This document shows positions 1-7,950 of a stretch of DNA of 64,000 bases, piece after piece; the first letter of the stretch is position 1, and every line of letters starts with the position of its first letter. The position numbers and the translations under genes are program-made. Location: positions 124,001 to 188,000 of the forward strand of contig JBOEGZ010000001.1 of the NCBI GenBank assembly GCA_050633705.1, written 5' to 3'. Under the pieces are notes generated by a model, which had not been told where the DNA came from, did not search any database, and worked only from the letters and a program-made list of their open reading frames with translations. The stretch is from JAJFHI01 sp050633705 (lineage in GTDB: Bacteria > Pseudomonadota > Alphaproteobacteria > Rhizobiales > Hyphomicrobiaceae).

Positions 1-1
1 C

Positions 2-352
2 GGATTAGCGGAGATCAATCGGGCGCTGGATACGGTCAAAGACCTGCGTCCTGTTTATCCAGGACTTGAGACACTGACTAAGCTGCAAAGCAGTCTGCAA
101 ACAATCAAGAATCTAAACAGCTCTGTTAGTGCGGCGGATGAATGGCGTGGGATGTTAAAAGCGGTCCGTGTTTTAGACGACATCGCTGCAGCGAAGAGCT
201 TTGCCTCGGAAGTAGCGGAGTTGCCAAGCAAAAAACTGACAGCTTTGGAGGACGCAGCGAAGCTTGCTGAGAGGATTCGCAATCAGCTGGTGCATAACGT
301 TCCGAGGACACGGTCCCTTCCCCGCCCAGTTTACCGTCTTGATGAGGAATAA
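2..352 (+). CDS. Partial gene upstream of hipA, candidate antitoxin (C-terminal part only)
   Basis: The frame is open from the window edge and ends 9 bases before hipA, so the visible 116 residues are the C-terminal part of a longer protein. The segment is rich in Leu, Ala and Lys and should be largely helical; it ends in a short tail containing LPRPVYRLDEE. No helix-turn-helix is visible, but the N-terminus is missing. Its place directly before hipA on the same strand is where the HipB antitoxin is normally encoded, so a HipB-like DNA-binding antitoxin with an extended C-terminal region is the simplest inference. I do not recognise the visible sequence itself, and an unrelated upstream gene remains possible. 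Confidence 0.6.
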   Translation, partial: GLAEINRALDTVKDLRPVYPGLETLTKLQSSLQTIKNLNSSVSAADEWRGMLKAVRVLDDIAAAKSFASEVAELPSKKLTALEDAAKLAERIRNQLVHNVPRTRSLPRPVYRLDEE

Positions 353-361
353 GAGGGCAGT

Positions 362-1582
362 ATGGCTGATGTTTCTGTTCTCAATCTAAAACTACATGGC
401 GAAACAATCGCAACGCTGACGCATGTAGAGGGCGACAGGACGATTTTCAATTTTAGCGATGACTATATCGCAAATGAAAACAGACAGACGCTTAGCCTTG
501 GCTTCAAGGATGATTTGGGCCAGCTGATTAGTGAATGGCCCGTTAAACAAAAGCGGTTGTTGCCCTTCTTTTCTAATTTGTTACCAGAGGGGCATCTGCG
601 CAGTTATCTCGCCGAGCGTGCTGGTGTGAATACTGAGCGTGAGTTTTTTTTGCTTTGGGCGTTAGGCCGTGACTTGCCGGGCGCGATTACAGTTGAGCCC
701 GCTGACGGCGAATCCTGGCCGGTCGGGGCTGAACATGAAGACCCTGAGGCAAGCAACAAAAGGCGTGAGAACGCGCTTCGTTTTTCTTTGGCTGGTGTGC
801 AGCTTAAGTTTTCAGCGATTTATGACGGTAACGCAAACAAGGGGTTGACGATACCGGTATCGGGCGTGGGTGGATCTTGGATCATTAAACTGCCGTCGCC
901 GCGTTTTGATGGTGTTCCGGAAAATGAATATGCGATGCTAACGCTTGCGCGTCTTGTTGGCATTGATGTTCCAGATATCAATCTGATCGATGTTGATAGC
1001 ATTCAGGGTTTGCCTGAGGGCATTGGTGATCTCAGAGGACAGGCGCTAGTTATAAAACGTTTTGATCGCACACCTGGTGGTCCTGTGCACATAGAAGATT
1101 TTGCCCAGGTGTTTGGCGTCTATCCGGAAGCTAAATACAAAAGCGCAAGTTCCCGAAACATCGCGCAAGTTCTTGGTGTTGAGACGGGTGAGATCGGCGT
1201 TGAAGAGTTTATTCGCCGCCTAACCTTCTGCACGCTTATTGGCAACGCTGACATGCATCTGAAGAATTGGTCCTTGATTTATCCGGATGGTCGGACCCCT
1301 GCACTCTCACCGGCTTATGATCTGGTCTCGACGATTGCTTTTATGGATGACGAGGAAGCCGCTCTCAAATTTGCACGGACAAAACGGTTTGACGGCTACA
1401 CGCTTGATGAGCTGTCGTATCTTGCCAGCAAAGCGGACTTACCGGAAAAGCCGGTTCTTGATACCGCTAAGCAGACGGTGCAGCTTTTTCACGAGGTTTG
1501 GCAAAGAGAGAAGACGCAGTTACCGCAGTCTAAACGGGTGACAGAGCGGATTGACAAGCATATCGAGACGCTGCGGATTTAA
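362..1582 (+). CDS. hipA: HipA-family serine/threonine kinase toxin
   Basis: This 406-residue protein has the full HipA layout: an N-terminal subdomain (about 1-110, with FFSNLLPEGHLR near 69-80), then the kinase-like core. FSLAGVQLK at 141-149 matches the glycine-rich loop that carries the autophosphorylated serine in E. coli HipA (here Ser142). GNADMHLKN at 294-302 supplies the catalytic aspartate (Asp297), and SPAYD gives the metal-binding Asp320. Known HipA proteins phosphorylate translation factors such as glutamyl-tRNA synthetase and induce growth arrest unless bound by HipB. All key residues are present, so the enzyme looks intact. The preceding partial gene, 9 bases upstream, is probably the antitoxin. 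Target specificity cannot be read from sequence. Confidence 0.93.
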   Translation: MADVSVLNLKLHGETIATLTHVEGDRTIFNFSDDYIANENRQTLSLGFKDDLGQLISEWPVKQKRLLPFFSNLLPEGHLRSYLAERAGVNTEREFFLLWALGRDLPGAITVEPADGESWPVGAEHEDPEASNKRRENALRFSLAGVQLKFSAIYDGNANKGLTIPVSGVGGSWIIKLPSPRFDGVPENEYAMLTLARLVGIDVPDINLIDVDSIQGLPEGIGDLRGQALVIKRFDRTPGGPVHIEDFAQVFGVYPEAKYKSASSRNIAQVLGVETGEIGVEEFIRRLTFCTLIGNADMHLKNWSLIYPDGRTPALSPAYDLVSTIAFMDDEEAALKFARTKRFDGYTLDELSYLASKADLPEKPVLDTAKQTVQLFHEVWQREKTQLPQSKRVTERIDKHIETLRI

Positions 1583-1730
1583 ACGCGGGTCGTGAGCATT
1601 ACTGCTAATTAATCAAATAGATCTGAACCAATTTGTGAGGGAAGGCGTTCTCAATACCAATGATGAAACAAGCGACAGAGCGCATCATCATTTGAACTGT
1701 TTGATCATTTTAGGAAGAGGATGTCTCCCC

Positions 1731-2219
1731 ATGAGCTTTATCAAAACCGCACTTATTTCAGTTGGTCTTGCCTTGTCCGTCGCAGCAACGCCAGCAATTG
1801 CAGCACAAAAAGACATCGTTGATACCGCCGTCGGAGCCGGAACTTTTAAAACATTGGTTGCTGCAGTTAAAGCCGCGGGACTGGTCGACACATTGAAAGG
1901 TAAAGGTCCATTTACAGTTTTTGCACCGACTGATGCAGCGTTCGCAAAGTTGCCAAAGGGTACAGTTGAAAGCCTGCTAAAGCCGGAAAACAAAGATAAA
2001 CTTGTCGCGATCCTTACCTACCACGTGGTGCCGGGTAAGGTGATGTCGAAAGATGTGGCCGGTAAAACGACCAAAGCCAAGACTGTGCAAGGAACTGAAA
2101 TTTCCGTTGATGCAACAAATGGCGTCAAAGTGGATAACGCAACAGTAACCATCGCCGATATTGGCGCAAGCAACGGTGTTATCCATGTGATCGATACCGT
2201 CGTGATGCCTAAGTCGTAA
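1731..2219 (+). CDS. Secreted fasciclin (FAS1) domain protein
   Basis: The product is 162 residues with a signal peptide ending around AIAA-QKD (residue 25) and a single FAS1 domain filling the rest. The two conserved FAS1 blocks are visible: FTVFAPTDAAFAKLP and, further on, LTYHVVPGKVM. FAS1 domains mediate adhesion or protein contacts at the cell surface or in the periplasm; in rhizobia such proteins are linked with surface properties and symbiosis, but the role here is unknown. I start at the ATG at 1731 because it has a purine-rich AGGAAGAGG ahead of it and opens directly into the signal peptide; the frame runs 32 codons further upstream without support. A hairpin terminator follows 22 bases after the stop. 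Confidence 0.9.
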   Translation: MSFIKTALISVGLALSVAATPAIAAQKDIVDTAVGAGTFKTLVAAVKAAGLVDTLKGKGPFTVFAPTDAAFAKLPKGTVESLLKPENKDKLVAILTYHVVPGKVMSKDVAGKTTKAKTVQGTEISVDATNGVKVDNATVTIADIGASNGVIHVIDTVVMPKS

Positions 2220-2240
2220 AACCAGCGCGTCACAGAAATT

Positions 2241-2276
2241 AAGCGGCCGGACTGTAAAGGTTTGGCCGCTTTTTTT
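2241..2276 (+). terminator. Rho-independent terminator of the fasciclin gene
   Basis: An 8-bp perfect stem (AAGCGGCC / GGCCGCTT) encloses a 15-base loop, and the right arm runs into a seven-T tract. It lies just after the fasciclin stop codon. Confidence 0.85.
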
Positions 2277-2379
2277 GGTGATCGACAGCCAACTAACCTG
2301 AAACATCACGTTAAATGCGAAGTGATTGCTTGGTGTTACACTCGCTTCACGGGTTTGGTTTGTTTTTTGAGGCTTAGAC

Positions 2380-3564
2380 TTAGATTTCGAGATTGTTAAA
2401 TTTGGACATGAACCGCCGGTCGATCCAATCCTTCCAAATCCATGCCCAATGACCTTGAGCGGCGAATACACCTCGCGAGGCGATCGCAGACGTTCGACCA
2501 AGTGAAAGTAGGGTTAGGAAATCCGTTTGTGGCGCAAACGGTTTCGGATTTTCACCATCGATTAAACGCAGCAAGTTCTCAACCAAGGGTGGACCTTGGC
2601 GTACCGCAAAGACACCTGACTTCGGGCGAGGATGGTCGATGTTGGTGGCACAGTCGCCAACCGCAAAAATGTTTGGATGGTCACAGACTTGCAGGGTCGC
2701 GGTTGATTTCACGAAACCATCTTGCGTCACCGGCAACTGGCTTTTGGCAAACCAGGGTGCTGCGGTGGCACCCGTGGCAATGAGTGTTGCGTCGGTCGAC
2801 AGAATCGAACCACTGGCAAGGTGAACGGTTTCGCTTTTAACTGAGGTCGCGACGTCATTTTCAATGAGTTTGATTCCGGCCTTGGTCAGTGCACCATAAG
2901 CCAATCGCCGGGCGCGCCGGTTGTGTTGTGCAATTAGTGTTTTGCCTGCGACCAATGTCACGGTGGGTGGTTTTTTTGATCTTCTGGTTTTTGCACCAAG
3001 CGTCTCAAACCGGCGTTTGGCTGCCAAGCTCAACTCAAATCCAGCAGCACCGCCACCTATTATGACGATGTTTGGTGCGGTCGAAAGGGTTTTGAACTTG
3101 TTTTCAAGGGATTTCCATTTTTGCGCAAAAGTCGAAACAGGTTTCACGATCAAGGCGTGTTCCGTGGCCCCGTCAATGTTTGCAACCGACGGCGTAATGC
3201 CGACATTGATCGATAAAATATCATAGGCGACCGGGGCATGCCCATCGACATGGACACATTGTTGTTCGGTATCGATTGCAGTTGCTGGCGCATGAATGAG
3301 ATTTGCACCGGCAAGTTTGGCCAATCGGTTGAGATCGATGTGGCAGTCGTCGAATGTGTAATGACCTGCGACAAAGCCAGGGAGCATGCCCGAATAGGGT
3401 GCTTGCACATCTTTTGTAATCAACGTCACGTCAACATCAGGGTGTGGCGTGATCGCAAACGCTCGTAGGACAAAGACTTGCGCGTGCCCGCCACCGACCA
3501 GAACCAATTGCTTGCGTGGTTTGGGGTGTGCGTTTGAAGAAGAGTTAGCCACGTGGGTCGCCAT
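2380..3564 (-). CDS. FAD-dependent pyridine nucleotide-disulfide oxidoreductase (NDH-2/SelD-fusion type)
   Basis: This 394-residue flavoprotein opens with an FAD-binding Rossmann motif (LVGGGHAQVFVLRAF, about 20-35), continues with TPYSGMLPG-like sequence (here APYSGMLPGFVAGHY), has a second nucleotide-binding motif (IIGGGAAGFELS, near 170), and near the C-terminus shows FAVGDCA and SGVFAVRQGPPL. This pattern is typical of the oxidoreductase domain that in many organisms is fused in front of selenophosphate synthetase (SelD); here the SelD part is absent. It is related to type II NADH dehydrogenases and sulfide:quinone reductases, so the acceptor is uncertain. I prefer the ATG at 3564, which overlaps the end of the upstream thiol reductase gene by 20 bases; a TTG at 3630 would add 22 unsupported residues. 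Confidence 0.88.
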   Translation of the reverse strand: MATHVANSSSNAHPKPRKQLVLVGGGHAQVFVLRAFAITPHPDVDVTLITKDVQAPYSGMLPGFVAGHYTFDDCHIDLNRLAKLAGANLIHAPATAIDTEQQCVHVDGHAPVAYDILSINVGITPSVANIDGATEHALIVKPVSTFAQKWKSLENKFKTLSTAPNIVIIGGGAAGFELSLAAKRRFETLGAKTRRSKKPPTVTLVAGKTLIAQHNRRARRLAYGALTKAGIKLIENDVATSVKSETVHLASGSILSTDATLIATGATAAPWFAKSQLPVTQDGFVKSTATLQVCDHPNIFAVGDCATNIDHPRPKSGVFAVRQGPPLVENLLRLIDGENPKPFAPQTDFLTLLSLGRTSAIASRGVFAAQGHWAWIWKDWIDRRFMSKFNNLEI

Positions 3565-5761
3565 CACTTGTTGTTTTGCGGTTGCCTGATGTGGGGCGGT
3601 TTGTAGCACTGTTAATCGCACGCAAAACAATGTCTGGCGTTAGGAGTTCCGGCATGACAACGCCTCGTGGCTTGTTGGGCCCATAGACGATGTTGAATGG
3701 GATGCCAAAGCGACCGTAGCTGGCTAGAAATTTCGTGATTTGTTCGTCTGGCGAAGTCCAGTCAGCGCGCATTGCGATGACATCTTTATTTAGCCGATCG
3801 GAAATAGTCTTGGTATCAATCGCCAGGGATTTGTTGGCTTTGCAGGTGATGCACCAATCTGCCGTTACATCAACGAATACTGTTTTACCCTGTGCGACGA
3901 GGCTTTTTATTTTGTCTCGATCGAATGCATGCCACGTGACATTATTGGCAAATTCAGACGTTGATGTCAGTGGTTTGTGAGGCTGTAAAGCGTATGAGGC
4001 ACCAAGTGTCGCAAGAACGGTGGAGACGACGAGAGCGAGTAGTGCGGCAGGTGAGGTCGCACGTGCAATGGTCCCTCGTAATGCCAGGGCTGTAACAAGG
4101 GCGAGGAGTAAGACCGAAATGACAGCCAACGAAATTTGGTTGACTTGTCCGGCAAGCACCCACAACAACCAAACGGCGGTTGCAGCAAGTGCAAAACCTA
4201 AGACAACGCGTAATGTTGCCATCCAAGAACCAGGCTTGGGCATGATCGCGACGAGGCTCGGACGTATTGCGATTGCAATGTAGGGCATGGCTAGACCGAT
4301 GCCGAGGCTTGCAAAGACGGTGAGGATTTGGGCGGTTCCACCAGCCAACGCAAAGCCAACAGCGGTACCAATGAAAGGCGCCGAGCAGGGGGTTGCCAAC
4401 AGCGTCGCTAAAGCGCCGGCCATGAATTCCCCCACAACACCTTGCCCGGCGTTGCTGGCCTGACCAGCCCAATTCGACAGGCGGGCTGGCAAGGCAATTT
4501 CAAAAAACCCCCAAAGATTGCAGGCAAACAAGGTCACAACTATGGCCATTGCAACAATAAAGATGGGTTGTTGGAATTGAATGCCCCAGCCGATTGTTTG
4601 TCCCGTGCTTTTTAAAGCAATGAGTATAACGGCCAAGCCGAGCATCGATATGATAATACCGGCAGCGGTCGCAAGAAAACTCAATCGTACGCGTTTTTCA
4701 GGTGCATCGCGGTGCTTGGCAAAAGACACAAGCTTGATGGATAGGACCGGCAAAACGCAGGGCATCATATTGAGGATCATTCCGCCTAGAATCGCGAATG
4801 CGATAATCTTGAGCTGGGTCGTGATGCTGTCGAAGTAGCTGACGGGTGCGCCCTCTTCGACAATTTTTGTTTGAACGACGGCATGTGTTCCATCGGTCAT
4901 TGTTAAGGTCGCTGTTGAGCCGCCAAGACGATGGCCATCTGGCAACGCTTCGCTGACCGCTAGAATGAGTGTTGCTTTGCGTTTGTCGGGGCTGAACTGA
5001 ACGACCGGTGCTTCGAATGAAACGTAAGGGTCGAATTCAGCATATACGTCAGGTTTGTTCATGGCGGCGTTGGCCGTCACATGAACTTCGATTGCAGGCA
5101 AGTCTGCATGTGTCGTGGCGATAGCGCGTGAAATTTCAAGCGCCGGCGTCGGACCTGATTTCGGGACGGCGTTGTGAAAGCGGTTGATGAGTTGAGCTGC
5201 TTCAGTATCTGGCGAAGCCGTGCCTGTTGGAAGGTTCAAGGTTAAATTCAAAGTTTGCGGAATACAGATTTTTTCACAAACGAGCACTTCAACCGTTGCG
5301 TTTAGCACAATACCGTCGCCAGGCTTGGCGACGCCAACCTCAATGGGCAGCACCACTTGCTCGCTATACCCAAACGTTTGAATGCCAAACAATTTGAATC
5401 TGAGTGGCGTTGGGTAGGACAGTGTCGCTTTTGAAAGGTTCTTGGATGCAGACCAATTTAGTCTTGGTGGCAGGCCTGCATCTCCAGGAGAACGCCAGTA
5501 TGTTTTCCATCCGGGTTTGATTTTAAGTTCAAGCCCTGCAGGAATAGTCACAAGATCGCCTGAGCTATTGACGGAGGAAATCAGCCGACCTTCGATGTAA
5601 CCGCCTTTGCCAACCTGCCATGCTCCAGTTGCCGCCTTGGCTGATGGCAGCAACACAAGTGTCGACGCTAAAATTATCGTCAATCGAACCAAGTAACCGA
5701 TGACCTGGTGCGCGTGCAGATAAGGGATGGATTGGTCGTTCGACGATAAAGTTGCTGGCAT
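3545..5761 (-). CDS. ScsB/DsbD-type thiol:disulfide interchange protein
   Basis: The 738-residue protein transfers reducing equivalents across the inner membrane. An N-terminal signal/anchor (about 20-44) precedes a periplasmic domain with a cysteine pair in VCEKICIP (Cys162, Cys166). A central block of about eight membrane segments (315-590) carries the two membrane cysteines of this family, in NMMPCVLP (Cys335) and ATPCSAPF (Cys459). The C-terminus is a thioredoxin-like domain with DWCITCK (Cys637, Cys640). The long periplasmic domain resembles ScsB more than classical DsbD. No ScsC or DsbC-like partner is encoded nearby. Its 3' end overlaps the start of the flavoprotein gene, which suggests translational coupling. 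Confidence 0.93.
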   Translation of the reverse strand: MPATLSSNDQSIPYLHAHQVIGYLVRLTIILASTLVLLPSAKAATGAWQVGKGGYIEGRLISSVNSSGDLVTIPAGLELKIKPGWKTYWRSPGDAGLPPRLNWSASKNLSKATLSYPTPLRFKLFGIQTFGYSEQVVLPIEVGVAKPGDGIVLNATVEVLVCEKICIPQTLNLTLNLPTGTASPDTEAAQLINRFHNAVPKSGPTPALEISRAIATTHADLPAIEVHVTANAAMNKPDVYAEFDPYVSFEAPVVQFSPDKRKATLILAVSEALPDGHRLGGSTATLTMTDGTHAVVQTKIVEEGAPVSYFDSITTQLKIIAFAILGGMILNMMPCVLPVLSIKLVSFAKHRDAPEKRVRLSFLATAAGIIISMLGLAVILIALKSTGQTIGWGIQFQQPIFIVAMAIVVTLFACNLWGFFEIALPARLSNWAGQASNAGQGVVGEFMAGALATLLATPCSAPFIGTAVGFALAGGTAQILTVFASLGIGLAMPYIAIAIRPSLVAIMPKPGSWMATLRVVLGFALAATAVWLLWVLAGQVNQISLAVISVLLLALVTALALRGTIARATSPAALLALVVSTVLATLGASYALQPHKPLTSTSEFANNVTWHAFDRDKIKSLVAQGKTVFVDVTADWCITCKANKSLAIDTKTISDRLNKDVIAMRADWTSPDEQITKFLASYGRFGIPFNIVYGPNKPRGVVMPELLTPDIVLRAINSATNRPTSGNRKTTSDGDPRG

Positions 5762-6087
5762 AAGGTAAACTGTTTTAGACCTTCATAGTGGGCGCGCGAG
5801 CATAACTGATTGGCACAATAACGCGCAATTCACCGCCCATTCTAGCAGTTTCTCTCTCTCGCAATGATGATAAGTTGTTCACAGATGACAACACCTTGTT
5901 CACACAACTGTGTTCAAGCGCGTCGTCAAAGACCAAGCGGTTGGATTAAGTCAGACCTGGAGCCGCTTAGATGGTGAGAGAATGAGCCTTTGATATCGGC
6001 CCGCTATTAGCGGATGGCCAGGTCACGGTCTTGGTCGATAATTTTCAGTTGAACCGTATTGATCGGCACAAGTCTACCGATTAGGGC
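5762..6087. other. Intergenic region, 326 bases, no gene seen
   Basis: The stretch separates the thiol reductase start from the end of the marR-like gene; both are on the minus strand. It holds three GTTC words around 5877-5925, but their spacings (17 and 10 bases) do not fit an SOS box. No hairpin, RNA gene or credible reading frame was seen. It must contain the promoter of the thiol reductase gene. Confidence 0.5.
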
Positions 6088-6600
6088 CTATCGATTCTGA
6101 CAACTGGCTGAATTAACAGAACGGTCTGTCTTTTCTTCGTTCAAAGAATCTTCAGTGACGTTGTTCAGTCGATCCATGAGGAGCATCACCTGACTGCGCA
6201 AATCTGCAAGCTCTTCATTTGTCATCCTCAAACGCGATACCACACTGGCTTGTGCATGTGCTGCTTTTGGTTTCAGGTCGATCCCAGACTGTGTCAGCCA
6301 AACTTCGACTTCACGTTCATCTCGGGTTCCTCGACGACGTTCGACAATGCCGTCAGATTCTAAGCGCTTCATCAAGGGCGTCAGTGTTCCAGAATCTAGA
6401 TGCAGGCGTCGGCCAACTTCAGAAATCGTCGAACCATCATTTTCCCACAGCACGACCAGTACAAGATACTGAGGATAAGTTATTCCCATAGGACCGAGGA
6501 AATCTCGAAAGGATTTTGTAACAGCGCGCGAGGCGGCATACAATGCAAAGCAAAGTTGGCTATCGAGCAGTAATTCTGCGAATTCAGGTTCCTGTGACAC
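6088..6600 (-). CDS. MarR-family regulator, OhrR-like
   Basis: This 170-residue protein has the winged helix-turn-helix of the MarR family (about 50-120), including TISEVGRRLHLDSGTLTPLMKRLE and the wing GTRDEREVEVWLT. QLCFALYAASR near the N-terminus places a single cysteine (Cys17) exactly where OhrR peroxide sensors keep their redox-active cysteine, followed by TYPQYLVLVVLWE, also OhrR-like. OhrR represses the organic hydroperoxide reductase gene ohr and is released when the cysteine is oxidised. No ohr gene lies next to it here. The start is a GTG with only a weak Shine-Dalgarno sequence, but no better in-frame start exists nearby. Confidence 0.88.
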   Translation of the reverse strand: MSQEPEFAELLLDSQLCFALYAASRAVTKSFRDFLGPMGITYPQYLVLVVLWENDGSTISEVGRRLHLDSGTLTPLMKRLESDGIVERRRGTRDEREVEVWLTQSGIDLKPKAAHAQASVVSRLRMTNEELADLRSQVMLLMDRLNNVTEDSLNEEKTDRSVNSASCQNR

Positions 6601-6652
6601 TGCTGTCTCGCTGTTATAAAGAATTAAAAAATATGACGTACAATAAAATCGC

Positions 6653-6669
6653 GCACTATTTAAATGTGC
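6653..6669. promoter_or_regulatory. Possible operator dyad upstream of the marR-like gene
   Basis: GCAC and GTGC arms flank an AT-rich 9-base centre, 53 bases upstream of the regulator start. MarR proteins often repress themselves through dyads of this size, but the symmetry is short and could be chance. Confidence 0.2.
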
Positions 6670-6770
6670 TCGTTGGAACTGAGACGTTCCGTTACGTCCA
6701 GAAGCTAATTAATGTTTCTGAACCAAACTTACTACCATGACTTTAGGTATATAAAAGCATTCTGATAGAA

Positions 6771-7802
6771 TTATTTATACTCCTTTTCAGTTTCTGGTTT
6801 GCGATCGGGTATAGGTATTGTTTCAGCTCGCATTACGCCTCGGGCTTTTGGCGCAGGACTGAGTGTTTCAACTGGTGGCCCAGCACCGATAACTGCCGTG
6901 AAACGTTGCGGGGCAGGCATGCCAACAAACGGCATGTTTAGGGCCGCAATCTTCTTTTTCTTATTATGTTTGTTGTCAAACCGCTTTTGCATGAGCGCCT
7001 GAGCTTCTGGTTTGGGTTGCAAACCGCGTTTGGCGCGCAGGTGGACAACTTTGTAGCCACGCTTTTTTAGGGTTTTGAGAATGTGGGGCAAAGCTTTTTT
7101 TGTAACCGACTTGATGTCGTGAAACAGCACAATACCACCTTGTCGCTGTTCAATGCGATTGACGGTGAGGCTGACGAGATGACGCCAGTTTCTAATGAAG
7201 CTGTCATCGGAAACCACATCCACGGTGAACGTTGCAATGCCGCGTTCTTGCAGATGGTGCAGAAGCTTATTTGAATCACTCAAACCCGGAAAGCGAAAGA
7301 ACGGGGCCACAGCCCCGCCGGTGGAGACAGAGATGGCGGCAAAACCATTTTCGATTTGCTCGACCGCTTTTTCAAATTTCATCCGTTTCAAGTTGAGTGG
7401 ATGTGACCAGCTATGCCCACCAAGCGTGTGCCCGCGCCGAAGAATATCTTTAAGGGTTCTGGGGTAAGCCAACGCCATGCGTCCGACGGAAAAGAATGTA
7501 GCTTTGGTGCAAAACTGATCGAGCGTGTCGAGAATTGAATTGGTCACCTCTGGCAGCGGGCCATCGTCAAACGTCAATACGACTTCTTTGGGCCCCAGAA
7601 AGCTGTCTTCCTTTTCAAGCAAACTGATCGCGCCATAAAGTGGACCGGACTTGGTGTCGATTTCGACTATTCTTTCAACGCCGAGATCGGTTTGAGGATT
7701 GGCACAAGCCCCCCCAGCCCCAGCCGCAGCCGCTTTGGTCGCCAGAGCGCCAAGTAGACACATCAAGATCAGCAGCCGGAGACGGTGAACCATGTTCAAC
7801 AT
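6771..7802 (-). CDS. Exported polysaccharide deacetylase (NodB homology)
   Basis: The product (343 residues) begins with a signal peptide or anchor (1-27) and has a NodB-type carbohydrate esterase 4 domain. The motifs are intact: TFDDGP at 77-82 (Asp79 general base, Asp80 metal ligand), HSWSH at 130-134 (metal histidines), FFRFPG near 168-173, and VLFHDI. Family members remove acetyl groups from N-acetylglucosamine in peptidoglycan, chitin-like or exopolysaccharide chains. After the domain there is a 100-residue Lys-, Pro- and Ala-rich tail with a KHNKKKKIAA cluster and proline-rich end, probably disordered. It is a tandem paralogue of the next gene (7951-9105), 148 bases away, with motifs at identical residue numbers. 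A second ATG three codons in is an equally possible start. Confidence 0.92.
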   Translation of the reverse strand: MLNMVHRLRLLILMCLLGALATKAAAAGAGGACANPQTDLGVERIVEIDTKSGPLYGAISLLEKEDSFLGPKEVVLTFDDGPLPEVTNSILDTLDQFCTKATFFSVGRMALAYPRTLKDILRRGHTLGGHSWSHPLNLKRMKFEKAVEQIENGFAAISVSTGGAVAPFFRFPGLSDSNKLLHHLQERGIATFTVDVVSDDSFIRNWRHLVSLTVNRIEQRQGGIVLFHDIKSVTKKALPHILKTLKKRGYKVVHLRAKRGLQPKPEAQALMQKRFDNKHNKKKKIAALNMPFVGMPAPQRFTAVIGAGPPVETLSPAPKARGVMRAETIPIPDRKPETEKEYK

Positions 7803-7950
7803 CAGCTTTCTCTGCGGTTTGGGTCGAATTTGGTGCGATTGTCTTGCAAATCGTTGTTTGGGGCAACGGTTGCTTCGCCGCAGCGTTTAATTGTTGGTGT
7901 TGGTCAGCCTGTTGGCAACGGGTTCCCGTCCCCAATTCACCGGCTTACTT

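Noticed and set aside
5877..5925. Three GTTC words considered as an SOS box
   Set aside because: Spacings are 17 and 10 bases rather than 7, so LexA would not fit.
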